The notes: a model not told the origin generated them from the sequence alone. Counted from the stretch's first letter, positions 8,879-20,654 are shown. The stretch: 64,000 bases of DNA from Devosia sp. A8/3-2 (GCA_025452255.1 CP104974.1:3388156-3452155); one strand, 5' to 3'. A program made the numbers and translations.

Positions 8879-10620
8879 TCAGTTCGTCGCGTTCGGCAGA
8901 TCGAAGACCTGACCGGGATAGATGCGATCGGGGTCGTGGATCTGGCCGTTATTGGCTTCGTAGATGGTGGTGTATTTGATGCCGGCGCCATAGACGCGAC
9001 GGGCGATGGTCCACAGATTATCGCCGGTGCGGATGATGGCCTTGCCGGAGGCAAAACGCGCGGCTTCCGGGTCGCCGACCGCGGTTGCGACCATGGTGGG
9101 GACGCTGGTTTCGTCGCTGACCGATGGTGTCGTGGGCGCGGTTGGCGCCGTGGGCTCAGTTGGTGCAGCGGCGGGTTGGTCCGGAGTGGGTTCGGTGGAC
9201 GCTGCCGGGGCGGTGGACTGCGCCGGTTCGCTGGGGGCCGCTGTTGGTTGGGCGGGTGCACTGGTCTCGGCGGCCGGAGCGGGTGCGTTGGTGGCGGGTT
9301 GTTCGGTCTGGGCAACAGCGACTGGCGGCGTGGCGGCCGGGAGATCGACGACGAAATCGACTTCGGCGCGCGAGGCGACTCGGGCAGAGCCGGGTTGCAG
9401 CATATCGACACGGATGCGCTGGCTGGGCTTGGTCAGCACATTGCCAGCTTCGACCAGCCAACGGCCATCGGAGACAATGGTATCGGCGATGAAAGTATCA
9501 TCGACATAGAGGCGCATGGTGGCGCCTTCCGGTCCGCCGCCGGCGAAGAAGGTGCGGTCGCCCTCGATTTCGATGGCGTCGATGGTGGGCGGGGCGATTG
9601 TGGCGGGCTCTGAGGCTGCCGGGGGGTGGTTGGTGCAGGCGTGTTAGCGGCGACGGCTGTGTCAGCGTTTGCGGCCGGGGCCTCGGGAGCAGGTGCTGCG
9701 GCGGGCTGTTGCGCTGTGGTGGCCGGCTCGGCCGCAGGGGGCTCTGCTGTTGGCTGTGGTGTTTCAGGTGGCGTTGCCGCTTCGGGAGCCGCTGCGGGCT
9801 GGGCCGGCGTGGGTTCTGCGGCCGATTGTTCGGTTGGCGCAGGTGCGGCAGCTTGTGCCTCGGGCTGTGCCGGGCTTGGCGCAGGAGTGGCGGCGGCGAC
9901 GGCGGTGCTCTCACCGGCAGGCGGGGGCGTCAGACCTTGCAGCACTTCGCTCGCGGCGCCGGGGGTGCTGGCGACGACTAGCGGCTCGCTGGATTTGTCT
10001 GGGTTGATGACGACGACGAAGGCTTCGGCCGCCCGGCCGGGCTTGCCGGCTTCGCCAAGGGTAATCTCGGTGCCGCCGGGCGGGATGGGCGCATCGGGCA
10101 CGAGCACCCAATCGCCGCTGGGCTCGACTTTGGTTTGTCCCAACAGATCGCCATTGGAGAAGACTCGGACCTCGCTGCCGGGCGTGCCGCTGCCGGCGAT
10201 GACGACAGAGCCATCGGGCTCGGCGCGCAGCAGGCCGAACGTGGCGCCGATCAGATCGCTGGGCACTTCGGGCGCAGGTGGGGTCGCCTCGGGCTGAGGT
10301 GCGGCGACACTGGGTTCGGGGGCGGGCGCAGGCGTGACGGCGGCGGGTTCGGCGGGCGCGGTCTGTTCAGGGGTGGCGAGAGCCGTGCTTTGGCTGGGCA
10401 GAATGCCGGCATCGGTCATCTTGCCGCGCAGGCACTGGCCCATATTGCCTTCGCCGTTAAAGCAACTGACCACGGAGGGGCCAGCCAACACACCGATGAC
10501 AACCACAAGGGTAACCGCCGCTGCACCAAGGGTGAGAGCCGGGGGTTGGTTCGGTGTGGATTCGGCCAGTTTTTCCTCCGGGACGAAATAGGCGGCGCGT
10601 TGCGCTGCCGGATTATGCAA
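8879..10620 (-). CDS. LysM-domain protein with Ala/Pro-rich linkers, at least one frame break
   Basis: The N-terminus has one transmembrane helix (ALTLGAAAVTLVVVIGVLAG), so the protein is probably anchored in the inner membrane with a periplasmic body. A beta-rich domain around FGLLRAEPDGSVVIAGSGTPG is followed by a long Ala/Pro/Glu linker, a repeated beta-domain (MRLYVDDTFIADTIVSDGRW) and a C-terminal LysM (RTGDNLWTIARRVYG...YPGQVFDLP) that should bind peptidoglycan. The reading frame changes near 9600-9630 inside the low-complexity linker. The only in-frame start before the membrane helix is a TTG overlapping the cimA stop, so the true start is uncertain. Function beyond wall binding is unknown. 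Confidence 0.78.
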
Positions 10621-12230
10621 CCTTTTCTGTTGTCCCCTGCGCCGCTTCAGTCTTCAACAGCTTATATGTGATGGATTCATATAGAGCTTCAAAGGATGCA
10701 TCAATGATGTTGGGGGATACCCCGATAGTGTACCAGCGCTCGCCGGTGCCATCGTGGCTTTCGACCAGTACACGGGTGACCGCGCCCGTGCCGCCGTCCA
10801 GAATACGGACCTTGAAGTCGACCAGTTCCAGATCTTCGATGCGGGACGAATATTTGCCGAGGTCTTTGCGCATGGCCAAATCGAGCGCATTGACGGGGCC
10901 ATTACCTTCGGCCACCGACATCAGCAATTCGCCCACGACGTGGATTTTGACCACAGCTTCGGTGACGGTGATCTCTTCTGCCACGGGCATTGTGGCGGCG
11001 TTCGACACTGGCGCGATAGTTTTCGACGGTGAAATAGCTGGGCAATGTGCCGAGCACTTCATGGGCGAGGACGGCGAAAGAGGCGTCGGCGCCATCATAG
11101 GAATAGCTGCGCGCCTCGCGCTCCTTGACGGTGGCGAGCAGTTTTTCGAGGCGCGGATCATCCTTGGCGAGGACGATATCGTGGCGGGCCAGAGCGGTCA
11201 GCAAATTGGATTTGCCGGCCTGCTGGCTGACCATGATGGCGCGCTCATTGCCCACGCTTTCGGGCGGCACATGCTCGTAGCTGGAAAAATCCTTGAGCAG
11301 GGCGGAGGCGTGGATGCCCGCTTTTGTGGCGAAGGCGGAGGCGCCGACATAGGGCGACTGGCGCTGGGGCGCGCGGTTGAGCCGGTCGTCGAAAGCCCGG
11401 GAAATCTGGGTCAGCCGTTCGAGGCGGGCTGCATCGATATTGGTTTCGAAGCGCTCGGCGAACAGGGGTTTCAACACCAGAGTGGGGATGATGGTGATGA
11501 GGTTTGCATTGCCGCAGCGCTCGCCGATGCCGTTCAGCGTGCCTCTGGATCTGGCGCACGCCGGCTTCGATGGCCGCGAGCGTATTGGCGACGGCTTGGC
11601 CGGTATCGTCATGGGCGTGGATGCCCAGATGATCACCGGGGGCAACGGCCAGCACTTTGCCGACGATGTCACGGATTTCGGACGGCATGGTGCCGCCATT
11701 GGTGTCGCAGAGCACGACCCAGCGCGCCGGCATCGAGCGCCGTCTTGACGCAGGAGAGCGCGTAGTCCGGGTTGGCCTTGAAGCCGTCGAAGAAATGCTC
11801 GCAATCGATCAGGGCTTCCTTACCCGCAGCGACGGCGGCCGCGACGGTATCAGCGCAGGTTTTCGAGATTATCCTCAAGGCTGATCTCAAGCGCGGTCTT
11901 GACTCGGTGGTCCCGGGTTTTGGCGACAAAGCAGGTGGCGTCGGCGCGCGAATTGAGCAGGGCCTGAATGCCCGGATCATTGGCGGCAGAGCGCCCTGCC
12001 CGCTTGGTCATGCCGAAGGCGGTGAATTTGGCGCGCTTGGTGCGCTTTTGCTCGAAGAACTCGGTATCAACCGGATTGGCCCCAGGATAGCCGCCTTCAA
12101 TATAGTCGACACCCAATTGCTCGAGCAGGCCGGCAATGGAAATCTTGTCCTCGAGCGAGAACTCGATTCCGGCCGTCTGGGCGCCATCGCGCAGGGTGGT
12201 GTCGAAGATATAGAGACGTTCTTTGGGCAT
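10613..12230 (-). CDS. cimA: (R)-citramalate synthase, about four frame breaks
   Basis: It condenses pyruvate and acetyl-CoA to citramalate, the entry to threonine-independent isoleucine synthesis. The N-terminal HMGL/DRE-TIM barrel has FDTTLRDGAQ with the catalytic arginine and aspartate, GGYPGANPVD, and the metal-binding HAHDDTG. The C-terminal LeuA-type regulatory dimer domain (VRILDGGTGAVTRVLVESHDG) ends ITYKLLKTEA. Breaks fall near 11000, 11545, 11725 and 11855; joined length is about 540 residues, the usual size for this clade. The ATG at 12228-12230 (MPKERLYIFD) is preferred over an upstream TTG. Distinction from 2-isopropylmalate synthase rests on overall architecture. Confidence 0.87.
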
Positions 12231-12238
12231 TTTAGTAC

Positions 12239-12720
12239 TCAACTAGGGTCCGGCCAGACCGAGGTGTCGTGGTCGGGGTGTTGGTGATTGCTACTGCTGA
12301 TGCGATGCAGCATTTCGGGATTGCCGGCATAGGTGGGGGTGTCACCGGGGACCTGCGTCAATCCCGCGTACCAGAGACGCGGCTTTCATTGCCGTACTGG
12401 TTTTCCGGCGGCGCGCGGTCTGGCTCATCCAGAGTTCCGACCAGAACGCCGAGATCATCGGCATCGGGATAATCGAAGGTTAACGGCGTGCCGCAGACGT
12501 TGCAGAAGCCACGGCGGGCAATGTCGGAGCTTTTAAAGTAGCTGAGCGTGCCGCGAGTGACCCGGAACGCCGTTTTCTGCACCGGACAAATGATGGCGAA
12601 CGGACCACCGACGGCCTTCTGGCACATGCGGCAGTGGCAGACATGGACATTCTGCGGCTGCTGATCGAGCGCGTAGCGCACAGCGCCACATTGGCAACCG
12701 CCGGTGAGGAGCGTGCTCAT
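12239..12720 (-). CDS. GFA/CENP-V-family zinc protein, copy A, one frame break
   Basis: The fold of glutathione-dependent formaldehyde-activating enzymes (Gfa/CENP-V) is visible: GGCQCGAVRY, then CHCRMCQKA, and FCNVCGTPL, giving the cysteine set that holds two zinc ions. The frame slips near 12370; continuing in the next frame gives WYAGLTQVPGDTPTY and ends NHQHPDHDTSVWPDPS with TGA. It is the last of three adjacent paralogues whose starts and stops overlap by ATGA, so they form one transcript. Most family members have unproven substrates, and formaldehyde-glutathione chemistry should not be assumed. Confidence 0.82.
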
Positions 12721-13206
12721 CGCCAGCGCTCGGTGTCGCTGTCGGGATGCTGGTGATTGGTATCGTGGATGGGGCCGACTTCCTCGGGCATATTGGCTTC
12801 GGTAGTGCCCACTTCCTCGATATCGGCGAGATGCAACAGGGATAGGTGCCGGCCCTCGATGCCGAACTGGTAGAGTATGGGGATCGTGTGAGGCTCGTCA
12901 GAAGGCGCCGATGGCCATCGAGAGGTGTTCGCCGCCGACGCCTCGATAGTAAAGCGGAGTGCCGCAATCGCGGCAGTAGCCGCGCGCCGCCGAGTCCGAA
13001 CTCATGAATTCGGCGGGCTCGCCGCGCGTCCAGGTCAGGTGATGATGGCGCACGCCGACCAAGGCGGCAAAGAGATTGCCCATGGCTTTCTGGCACATGC
13101 GGCAATAGCAGACATGGGGATTGTCTCGCAGTTCGGTGGCGTGGAAGCGGATGGCGCCGCATTGGCAGCCGCCGCTGCGGACCCGGTGACGATAGGCTTC
13201 GCTCAT
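12717..13206 (-). CDS. GFA/CENP-V-family zinc protein, copy B, one frame break
   Basis: This is the middle paralogue of the tandem GFA set. It has GGCQCGAIRF, CYCRMCQKA and YCRDCGTPL zinc ligands. The frame changes near 12900; beyond it the reading DEPHTIPILYQFG...HLADIEEV ends NHQHPDSDTERWR with a TGA that overlaps the copy A ATG. Sequence identity to copies A and C is clear only around the zinc sites and the C-terminal HPDxDT tail, so this is old duplication, not recent amplification. Substrate unknown. Confidence 0.82.
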
Positions 13207-13683
13207 GACTCTCCCCGTGGTGGCCAATCATCGGTGTCGTGGTCTGGATGCTGGTTGGAATGGATGCCGGCCGAGAAATCGCGCCATTCGTCGCTTTGAT
13301 GGGTGGAGACCGGCAGGCTGGTGAGGCCGTCGAAGAAGGGCAGTTTATCGGCCGAGTTCACTGGATTTGTGGAGCGGCGACGCTGGGATCATCGAAAGCG
13401 CCGATGGCCAGTTCGAGACCGAAGCGGGTTTCGTAGCCCAAGGGCGTGCCGCAATCGCCGCAAAAGGCGCGGCGGGCGGCATTGGAGCTCTGGAACCATT
13501 TGGGCTCGCCGCGGGTCCAGTGGCGTTATGGGCGGTGACCAGCGGGCCGAAAAAGCTGCCGAAAGCTTTCTGGCACATGCGGCAATGGCAGATCGAGGGA
13601 CGGCCCAGCCGGGTGACACCGAAGCGCACGGCGCCGCATTGGCAGCCGCCGGTATGGGGTTCTGATTTGCCGGGGGCCTTCAC
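13203..13683 (-). CDS. GFA/CENP-V-family zinc protein, copy C, one frame break
   Basis: This is the first transcribed of the three GFA paralogues. Zinc-ligand motifs are GGCQCGAVRF, CHCRMCQKA and FCGDCGTPL; the last is recovered after a missing base near 13525, which also restores HNATWTRGEPKWFQ. The C-terminus reads SNQHPDHDTDDWPPRGES with a TGA overlapping the copy B ATG. A GTG at 13681-13683 overlapping the cysS TGA, preceded by GAGAGCAAGAG, is the preferred start; a GTG at 13698 is an alternative. The coupling places the set downstream of cysS. Confidence 0.8.
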
Positions 13684-15117
13684 CTCTTGCTCTCCCACTT
13701 GGTTTTACGCTCGCCTGTCTCAGGATCTTTGTAATCCATCAGGGAGATGCCCTGTTCGGACAGCTCGTTGCGGATGGTGTCGGCTTTGGCGAAGTCGCGG
13801 GCGGTGAGGGCGGCGAGGCGGTTTTCTATGGCGGCGGCGATGTGGGGCGGTTCTTCCCAGCCGTCGTCGGAGGTCAGCAGGCTATCGAGGCTGAAGCCGA
13901 GGAAGCTCAGGGTGGCGGCGAGGCAATGGCTGGCGCGGGCATCGTCGCGATTGGCTTTTGGCGATGGCGTCGAGCACGACGCTGGCACGGTGGAAATTGA
14001 GGTCGTCGACCAGTTCGGCGATGACCGAGGCGTCGGGTGCGTCGTCGTTGGCCAATTCGGCGCCGCGGGCAGCGCGTTGCCAGTCGCGGAGCTTGGTTTC
14101 GGCTTCTTCGAGACGCTTGACCGAGAAATCGATGGGTTCGCGATAATGGGTCATCAGCATGGCCAGGGCAGCACATCGCCATGCCGAGCGTGACCGCCCA
14201 TGGTGCCGGTTTCTGAGCAGATCGTTGATGGTGACGAAATTGCCCGGGCTCTTGGACATTTTCTGTCCTTCGACCCGGAGGAACCCATTGTGCATCCAGA
14301 CGCGGGCCATTTCGTGCGTGCCGTGGGCGCAGCGGGACTGGGCGATTTCGTTTTCGTGGTGCGGGAAGATCAGGTCGAGCCCGCCACCATGGATATCGAA
14401 GACTTCCCCGAGATAGGCCGCGCTCATGGCCGAGCATTCGATATGCCAGCCGGGACGCCCCCTGCCCCATGGGCTTTCCCAGCCGGGCTCTTCGGCGCTG
14501 GATTGTTTCCAGAGCACGAAATCGGCGGGGTTTTTCTTGTGGGCGTCGACAGCGATGCGGGCGCCGGCCAGATTGTCTTCGAGATTGCGGCCGGAGAGCT
14601 GGCCGTAATCGGGCATGGATTTGACGTCGAACAGCACTTCGCCATTGGCCGTATAGGCGTGGCTATTGGCGATCAGGCGTTCGATGAGGGAGACCATGTC
14701 GGGCTTGCCATCGGGCCGGGGCAGTACGAAATCGGTGGCGCGGGGCTGATAGGTCGGCTCGAGCGTGCCGAGCGCCTTAACGTCGGCGGCATATTGCTGG
14801 CCGGTTTTTTCGGTAACGCGGCGGATCGCTTCGTTGAGCGGCAAAGCCGGGAAATCGCAGGCGGCGCGGGCGTTGATCTTGTCATCGACGTCCGTGATGT
14901 TGCGGACATAGGTGACCTTGGCTGCGCCATAAGTGTGGCGCAGCAGGCGGAACAGCAGGTCGAACACGATGACCGGCCGCGCATTGCCGATATGGGCGAA
15001 GTCATAGACCGTGGGGCCGCAGACATACATGCGCACATTTTCCGCATCGAGGGGAACGAAGAGTTCCTTGGTGCGGGTCAGCGTATTGTAAAGCGAAAGC
15101 GGAGTTCCCGAGGTCAT
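13680..15117 (-). CDS. cysS: Cysteinyl-tRNA synthetase, several frame breaks
   Basis: It charges tRNA-Cys. The class I catalytic core is clear: [18 protein letters not shown] gives the zinc-ligand cysteine and HIGN, and KMSKSPGNF is the second signature; GWHIECSAM and [18 protein letters not shown] are family-specific. A compensating pair of indels scrambles about 15 residues near 14170-14215 (should read [11 protein letters not shown]), and another break near 13960 precedes the C-terminal DALR-like tail ending KTKWESKR. Because this enzyme is essential, these breaks argue for sequence error. Length when repaired is about 480 residues. Confidence 0.93.
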
Positions 15118-15318
15118 CAAAAGGCTTCCTGGCCATGCAAAGTTGCGCTGGCTGACGGCTCTTCGGGTATCAGAAAATCAGGATGAAGAAGACCGCCGCC
15201 AACGAGTGGTTAGCAGGTAATAATGCAGACGTTAATCTGAATAGCATTGGTCTTCATGGTGAGGACATTGGCCGTAGCGGTGGCGGCGGTCAAGGGGGAA
15301 AGACGCTGCGCCTTTGAT

Positions 15319-16316
15319 TTAGAGCAGCACTACGGTTTGTACGATATCGCCGAAGATGGACTGGCCGTCGCTGCCGATGGCGCCGATGCGGATGGTGTCG
15401 CCGGGTTGCAAATAGGGCGTGCGGGCGCGGCCGTATTTTAGCTTTTCGACATTGCGGGCTTCCACGATGCAGGCGAAGCCAGTGCCATTGGGCTTGATGG
15501 GCAGGCTTTCCTCGTGGGGCACGGAAATGGTGCCGCCGCCGATAATGGTGCCGGCGGCAAGGGCGCGGGTGCGGGCGGCTTCGACGATGAGGGCGGCGAA
15601 GTCGAAATACATGTCGGTGCCGGCATTGGGCTGGCCATAGAGGGTGCCATTGACCTCGCAGCGGACCGGGAGATGCAGGCGATTGTCGCGCCAGACGGCG
15701 CCGAGGGTGGCGGGCGTGGTGACGATGGGGGCAAAGGATGTGGCGGGCTTGGCGTGGAAGAAGCCGAAGCCGTTTTGCAGGTCATTGGCCACCAGACGCC
15801 GCATGGAGATGTCGTTGCAGATGGTGACGAGGCGGATAGCGGCGGCGGCTTGTTCCATTGTGGCGCGCATGGGCACGGCACCGATGATAACGGCTACTTC
15901 GGCTTCGAAATCGAGGGCCAGATCGGGTTCGGGCGTGATGATGGGCGCGGTGGGGGCCGAGAGCGAGTCGGAACTGCCCTGATAGAGCACGGGGCGATTG
16001 GCCGAGTCGGCGTCGCGGGTGCCCTTGAGGGCGCGGACGCGTTCGGCGTGGTTGAGATAGGCGGCGCCATCGATCCATTGATAGGCGCAGGGCAAGGGGG
16101 CCAGCGCGGATTGGCGTCGAAAGGCTGGCCGGAAATCTGGCCGGCATCGAGCTGGGCGGCAAGGGCTGACAGGGCCGGTGCGGCTATATCCCAGTCGTCC
16201 AACGCGGCCTGCAAAGTGGGCGCGACTCGGCCGGCCGAGACATAGCGGCTGCGATCGCGCGACAGGACCACCAGCTGACCATCGGGGCGGCCATTGTTCA
16301 GCGTGGCTAGATTCAT
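15319..16316 (-). CDS. Fumarylacetoacetate hydrolase-family protein, one frame break
   Basis: The N-terminal MNLATLNNGRPDGQLVVLS and C-terminal FAH fold match the two-domain FAA-hydrolase-like proteins of proteobacteria. Metal-site elements include LDFEAEVAVIIG, ICNDISMR and GTIIGGGTISVPHEE. Members cleave C-C bonds in fumarylacetoacetate or related 2-oxo-enols in aromatic degradation. A break near 16100 in a GGGGCC run separates the N-terminal 80 residues. No catabolic partners lie next to it, so the exact substrate is open. Confidence 0.85.
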
Positions 16317-16453
16317 CGGTGCATTCTCGCGCTTGTGTGGCCGGGGTGCGCTATCTCGGCGCGTGTCGCGACACTATACTGTTGCAACCGGCCCTAGCGA
16401 TGTCTTAAGGGCCGATATTATGCGCGTGTTGCGGCGCGGACGAGTAGGACTTG

Positions 16454-17598
16454 ATGGTGAATTTGGGCGGAACGGGCATTCGGACGCTGTTGTTGCTGGT
16501 TTTGGCGACAGTCGTGTTGGCGCTCGATGTTAACATGGCCTACGCCCAATCGTCGGCCTGCTCGCGGCTCGACCGGCAACTGCGCCAGTTCGACCGCAAT
16601 GGCGATTTCCAGCAGCGGGACGGCAATTCGCAGGCGGCGCGGCAATTGGCGCACGACGTGCAGAATGCGGAAAGCCGCTATATCCACGATGGATGTAACG
16701 ACGCCGCCAAGGCCGGGCAGACGCTCAGCCCGCAATGCCAGCAAGTGGCGCGTGAAGTGCTGCGGCTGCGCCGGGATTATGCGGCAGTGTCGCAATCGGT
16801 CAATTCGGCGGGCGCAGTATCGCAGCAGCGCGAAGCTATCCTGCAGGAAATGGCGCGCTTTGGCTGCAATGCCAATGGCGGCTCCAACGCCACGTTTTCC
16901 AATGACCGCCAGAACGTGTTCGACCGCATTTTCGGCACCACCACGGAAGGCGACTTTTCCAATGGCCGGTGGTGAGCGGCGGCGGCTATAATACGGGCTA
17001 TCGGACGGTGCGTACGGTGTGCGTGCGGCTGAGCGACGGCTATTTCTGGCCGATCAGCTATTCGACCCTGCCCGATTATGTCGGCAATGACATGGGGCAA
17101 TGCAAAGCCATGTGCCCGCATGAACAGGTGGAAATCTACTATTATGACAATCCGGGCCAAGAGCCCGAGCAGATGCGCAACATGTTCAACCGAGGCTTAT
17201 ACGGACCTGCCGACGGCGTTCAAATATCGCAGTGCCATCGACATGAATGCCAGTTGCCGGGTGACGCCGCCATCGGACGGCAAGCTGATCACCACGACGG
17301 TGGGCGATGGGCAATCGCGCGCCATGATCGAGGTGCAGGGGGTGAGCTTCCCGCTGCCGCTGCGCGATCCGCGCGGGCAGATTCCAGTGCCAGCTGTTGT
17401 CGAAGCGGTGCAGACTGCGAGCCCGGTCGATGTGCCCCTGCCCCGTCCCCGCCCGGCGGGCCAGGTGAAACAGCGGCCCGCGTTGTGGCGCCGCCGCCGG
17501 GGGAAACTCAGCTGCGGCTGGTGCAGTTCGGCGACAAAGTGGTCAGGGTAGTCGGTCCAGACACGCCTTACGCCCAACCAGCGGGAGCAGGCTCTTAA
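16454..17598 (+). CDS. DUF2865 exported protein, about three frame breaks
   Basis: A signal peptide ([23 protein letters not shown]) precedes an Ala/Gln-rich helical region with conserved cysteines, then the DUF2865 signature [37 protein letters not shown] and [13 protein letters not shown]. The family is found mostly in Rhizobiales and has no known function. Breaks occur near 16972, 17200 and 17475. The last 56 bases overlap the convergent gltX 3' end. The ATG at 16454 follows a TTG. A periplasmic or envelope location is inferred from the signal peptide. Confidence 0.78.
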
Positions 17599-18869
17599 GC
17601 TCGGGGCCATCGTGACGGCCGGTTAGCGCCAGACGCAGCGGCAGGAAGAGCGGCTTGCCCTTGCGGCCGGTGGCTGATTTGAGCGCATTGGTCCATTCGC
17701 CCCGGGTTTCGAGCGACCATGGCTCGGGCGGCAGCAGCGCCTTGGCGAGCGCCGAGGAAATCACGATCTTCATCGGCAATGACCGGCTCGACCGGGCCGA
17801 GCACGAGCTTGGACCACTCCACGATATCGTTGAACTTGGTGAGGTTATCGCGCAGTAGGAGCCAGATGGCTTCGCCTTCGAGACCCGAGCTGGTGAGGCG
17901 CGGCAAGGCAGCCTCGTAAGGCATAGCGTGCAGCAGGCGGGCATTGAGATTGTCGAGTTCGACCGGATCGAACCGCGCGGCGCCATGGGAGATCATGGAG
18001 AAATCGAGCTTGGCGGCGATATCATCCAGCGAGGCATAGGGCTCGATGGGCAGGCTCGTGCCGGTGAGGCTGGCCATGATGGCAATGGCCGAGGGCTCGT
18101 AGCCCTCGGCGCGGAAATCGGACAGGGATTGGGACCCGAGGCGCTTGGAGAAGCCCTGCCCTTCGGCGTCGGTCAGCAGATTGTGGTGGCCGAAAATCGG
18201 CACGGGGCCGCCCGGGGCCTCGAAAATTTCGATCTGGGTGCCGGTATTGGAGACGTGGTCTTCGCCGCGGATGACATGGGTGATGCCCGAGTCGATATCG
18301 TCGACCACGGAGGGGAGTGTATAGAGATAGGAGCCGTCTTCGCGCACCAGAACGGGATCGGACATCGAGGCGGTGTTGACGGTCTGGGCGCCCTTGATGA
18401 GGTCTTCGAACTGGACGGGGCGGCCATCGAGCTTGAAGCGCCAATGGGGCTTGCGGCCTTCGGCTTCGAGCTTGGCACGATCCTCGTCGGTCAGCTTGAG
18501 GGCGGCGCGATCGTAAATCGGGGGCTTGCCCATGGCGCGAGCGCAGGCGCGGCGGCGGCTCAGCTCGTCTTCGGTTTCGTAACAGGGATAGAGCCGGCCG
18601 GCGGCGATGAGGCGGTCGCGGGCGGCGTCATAAAGCGCGGTGCGGTCGGACTGGCGGACGAGCAGGTCCGGCGTGATGCCGAGCCGAGCCAGATCGGCCT
18701 CGATGCCATCGGCAAATTCACGGGTGGAACGGGCCACATCGGTATCGTCCATGCGCAGCACATAGCGGCCGCCATGGCGCTTGGCGAAGAACCAGTTGAG
18801 CATGGCCGGGCGGGCATTACCCGTGTGAATACGGCCAGTGGGCGATGGCGCCCAGCGCACGATGGTCAT
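17543..18869 (-). CDS. gltX: Glutamyl-tRNA synthetase, at least one frame break
   Basis: It charges tRNA-Glu. Class I signatures: [15 protein letters not shown] (HIGH-type site) and [10 protein letters not shown] (KMSKS-type site), with RMDDTD and [12 protein letters not shown] in the core. A break near 17770 moves the C-terminal anticodon-binding part into the next frame ([14 protein letters not shown]... [18 protein letters not shown] at 17543-17545). The ATG overlaps the nadE stop by ATGA. Joined length about 442 residues fits the shorter alphaproteobacterial GltX paralogue type, so a second gltX may exist elsewhere. Confidence 0.9.
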
Positions 18870-20531
18870 CCGATGGTCCGGTCCTTGTAGCCGTTGGTAA
18901 TGGGATATTTGCGGCCCAGCCCAAACGCCTTGGGCGTGAGCTTGGGACCGGGAGCCGCCCGGCGACGCTTATATTCGGCGATATTGAGCAGGCGCTCGAT
19001 GCGCTGCACCAAAGCCTCGTCATAGCCCGGGGCGACGATCTCGGCGATGGACTTCTCCTCCTCGACCATGGCGGTGAGGATGGCGTCGAGTACCGGATAG
19101 GGCGGCAGGCTATCCTGATCGGTCTGGTTGGGGCGCAGTTCGGCCGATGGCGCCTTGGCGATGATGTTTTGCGGGATGACCTCGCCCGAGGGGCCCGGGC
19201 AATCGCCGGGAACATGGGCATTGCGCCGGAGGCCGGGCGATAGACCTCCATCTTGAACATGTCCTTGAGCGGATTGTAGCCGCCATTCATGTCGCCATAG
19301 ATGGTGGCATAGCCCACGCCCATTTCCGACTTGTTGCCGGTGGTGAGGAGCATGGAGCCCAGCTTGTTGGACACCGCCATGAGGACGACGCCGCGCATGC
19401 GGGACTGGATGTTTTCTTCGGCCGAGTCGGCGGGGCGATTGTCGAAGATGGGAGCCAGCTCGATCAGCGCGTCATCCACGGGATTGCCGATGGAGACGAT
19501 ATCGTAGCGCACGCCGAGGCGGGTGGCGCAATCCTTGGCGTCCTTAAGGCTATCCTCGGAGGTGTAGCGATAGGGCAGCATGAGGCAGTGAACGTTTTCA
19601 GCGCCGAAGGCATCCACGGCCATGGCGGCAACCACGGCGCTGTCGATGCCGCCAGATAAGCCGAGCACAACCTGCTTGAAGCCGTTCTTGTGCACGTAAT
19701 CGCGCAGGCCCAGCACGCAGGCGAGCCGGGGGCTTCGTCGGTGGTGGTCAATTCGGTGACGTGACCATTGGTGCACGTCCAGCCGTCCTCGCCATCGACC
19801 CAGTCGGAGACGATGAAATCGGTGGCGAAGGACTTGCCCCGGAAGACCAGCTTGTCGCCCGGCTCGATGGCAAAGGAGGCGCCGTCGAATACCAGTTCGT
19901 CCCGGCCGCCGACTCGGTTGAGATAGAGCAGCGGCACGCGATCCTCGGCCACGCGGGCGCGGACCAGTTCCTTGCGGATATGCTGCTTATTGGTCCAATA
20001 GGGCGAGCCATTGGGGCAGAGCAGGATTTCGGCGCCGCGCTGGACGAGGTGATCGCAGACCCGAGGGTGCCAGATATCTTCGCAGATCGGGATGCCGACC
20101 GAAACGCCCTTGATGGTCACCGGCTCGGGCAGCACGCCGGGGGTGAAATAGCGCTTCTCGTAGAAAATATCGTCATTGGGCAGTTCGCGCTTGAGGCGCG
20201 TGGCGATGATCTCGCCATTTTCGGCGACGACGACGGTGTTGTGCAGGCCCGTCTTGTCGCGCCAGACGGTGGGCAGGATCAGGGCGACGCCGGTGCCGGT
20301 GGTGTCGGCGACCAGATCGCGGGCGGCCTGCATCGCATCATCGACGAATTTGGGCTTGAACAGCAGATCATCGGGAAAATAGCCGGTGAGGAAAAGCTCG
20401 GAGAGCAGCAAGATATCGGCTTTGGCGGCAACGGCGTCGCTCAGCGCTCGGCGGGCGAGAGCCAGATTGCCGGCGATATCGCCGACCTTGGGATTGAGCT
20501 GGGCAAGCGCAATTCTGAGGCGGTCTGTCAC
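18866..20531 (-). CDS. nadE: Glutamine-dependent NAD+ synthetase, two frame breaks
   Basis: It converts deamido-NAD to NAD+ with ATP and glutamine. The N-terminal nitrilase-type glutaminase domain contains [24 protein letters not shown] and the cysteine in [13 protein letters not shown]. The C-terminal synthetase has the ATP P-loop [14 protein letters not shown] and [14 protein letters not shown]. Breaks near 19730 and 19200 split it; the last segment reads [28 protein letters not shown] in pieces and ends IG. A GTG start ([11 protein letters not shown]) is preferred because no ATG fits. It is coupled by ATGA to gltX downstream. Confidence 0.92.
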
Positions 20532-20654
20532 GATGATGCTGGCCCGTGTACTGTGAAATGGGTGCGGCGCAGCGGCGCAAACCGGCGCGGGCAAGACTTA
20601 TCCGCTCACCCGGGCAAGGGCAAGCGGATCAAAGGCGGAGATAGGTCGCAGAGG

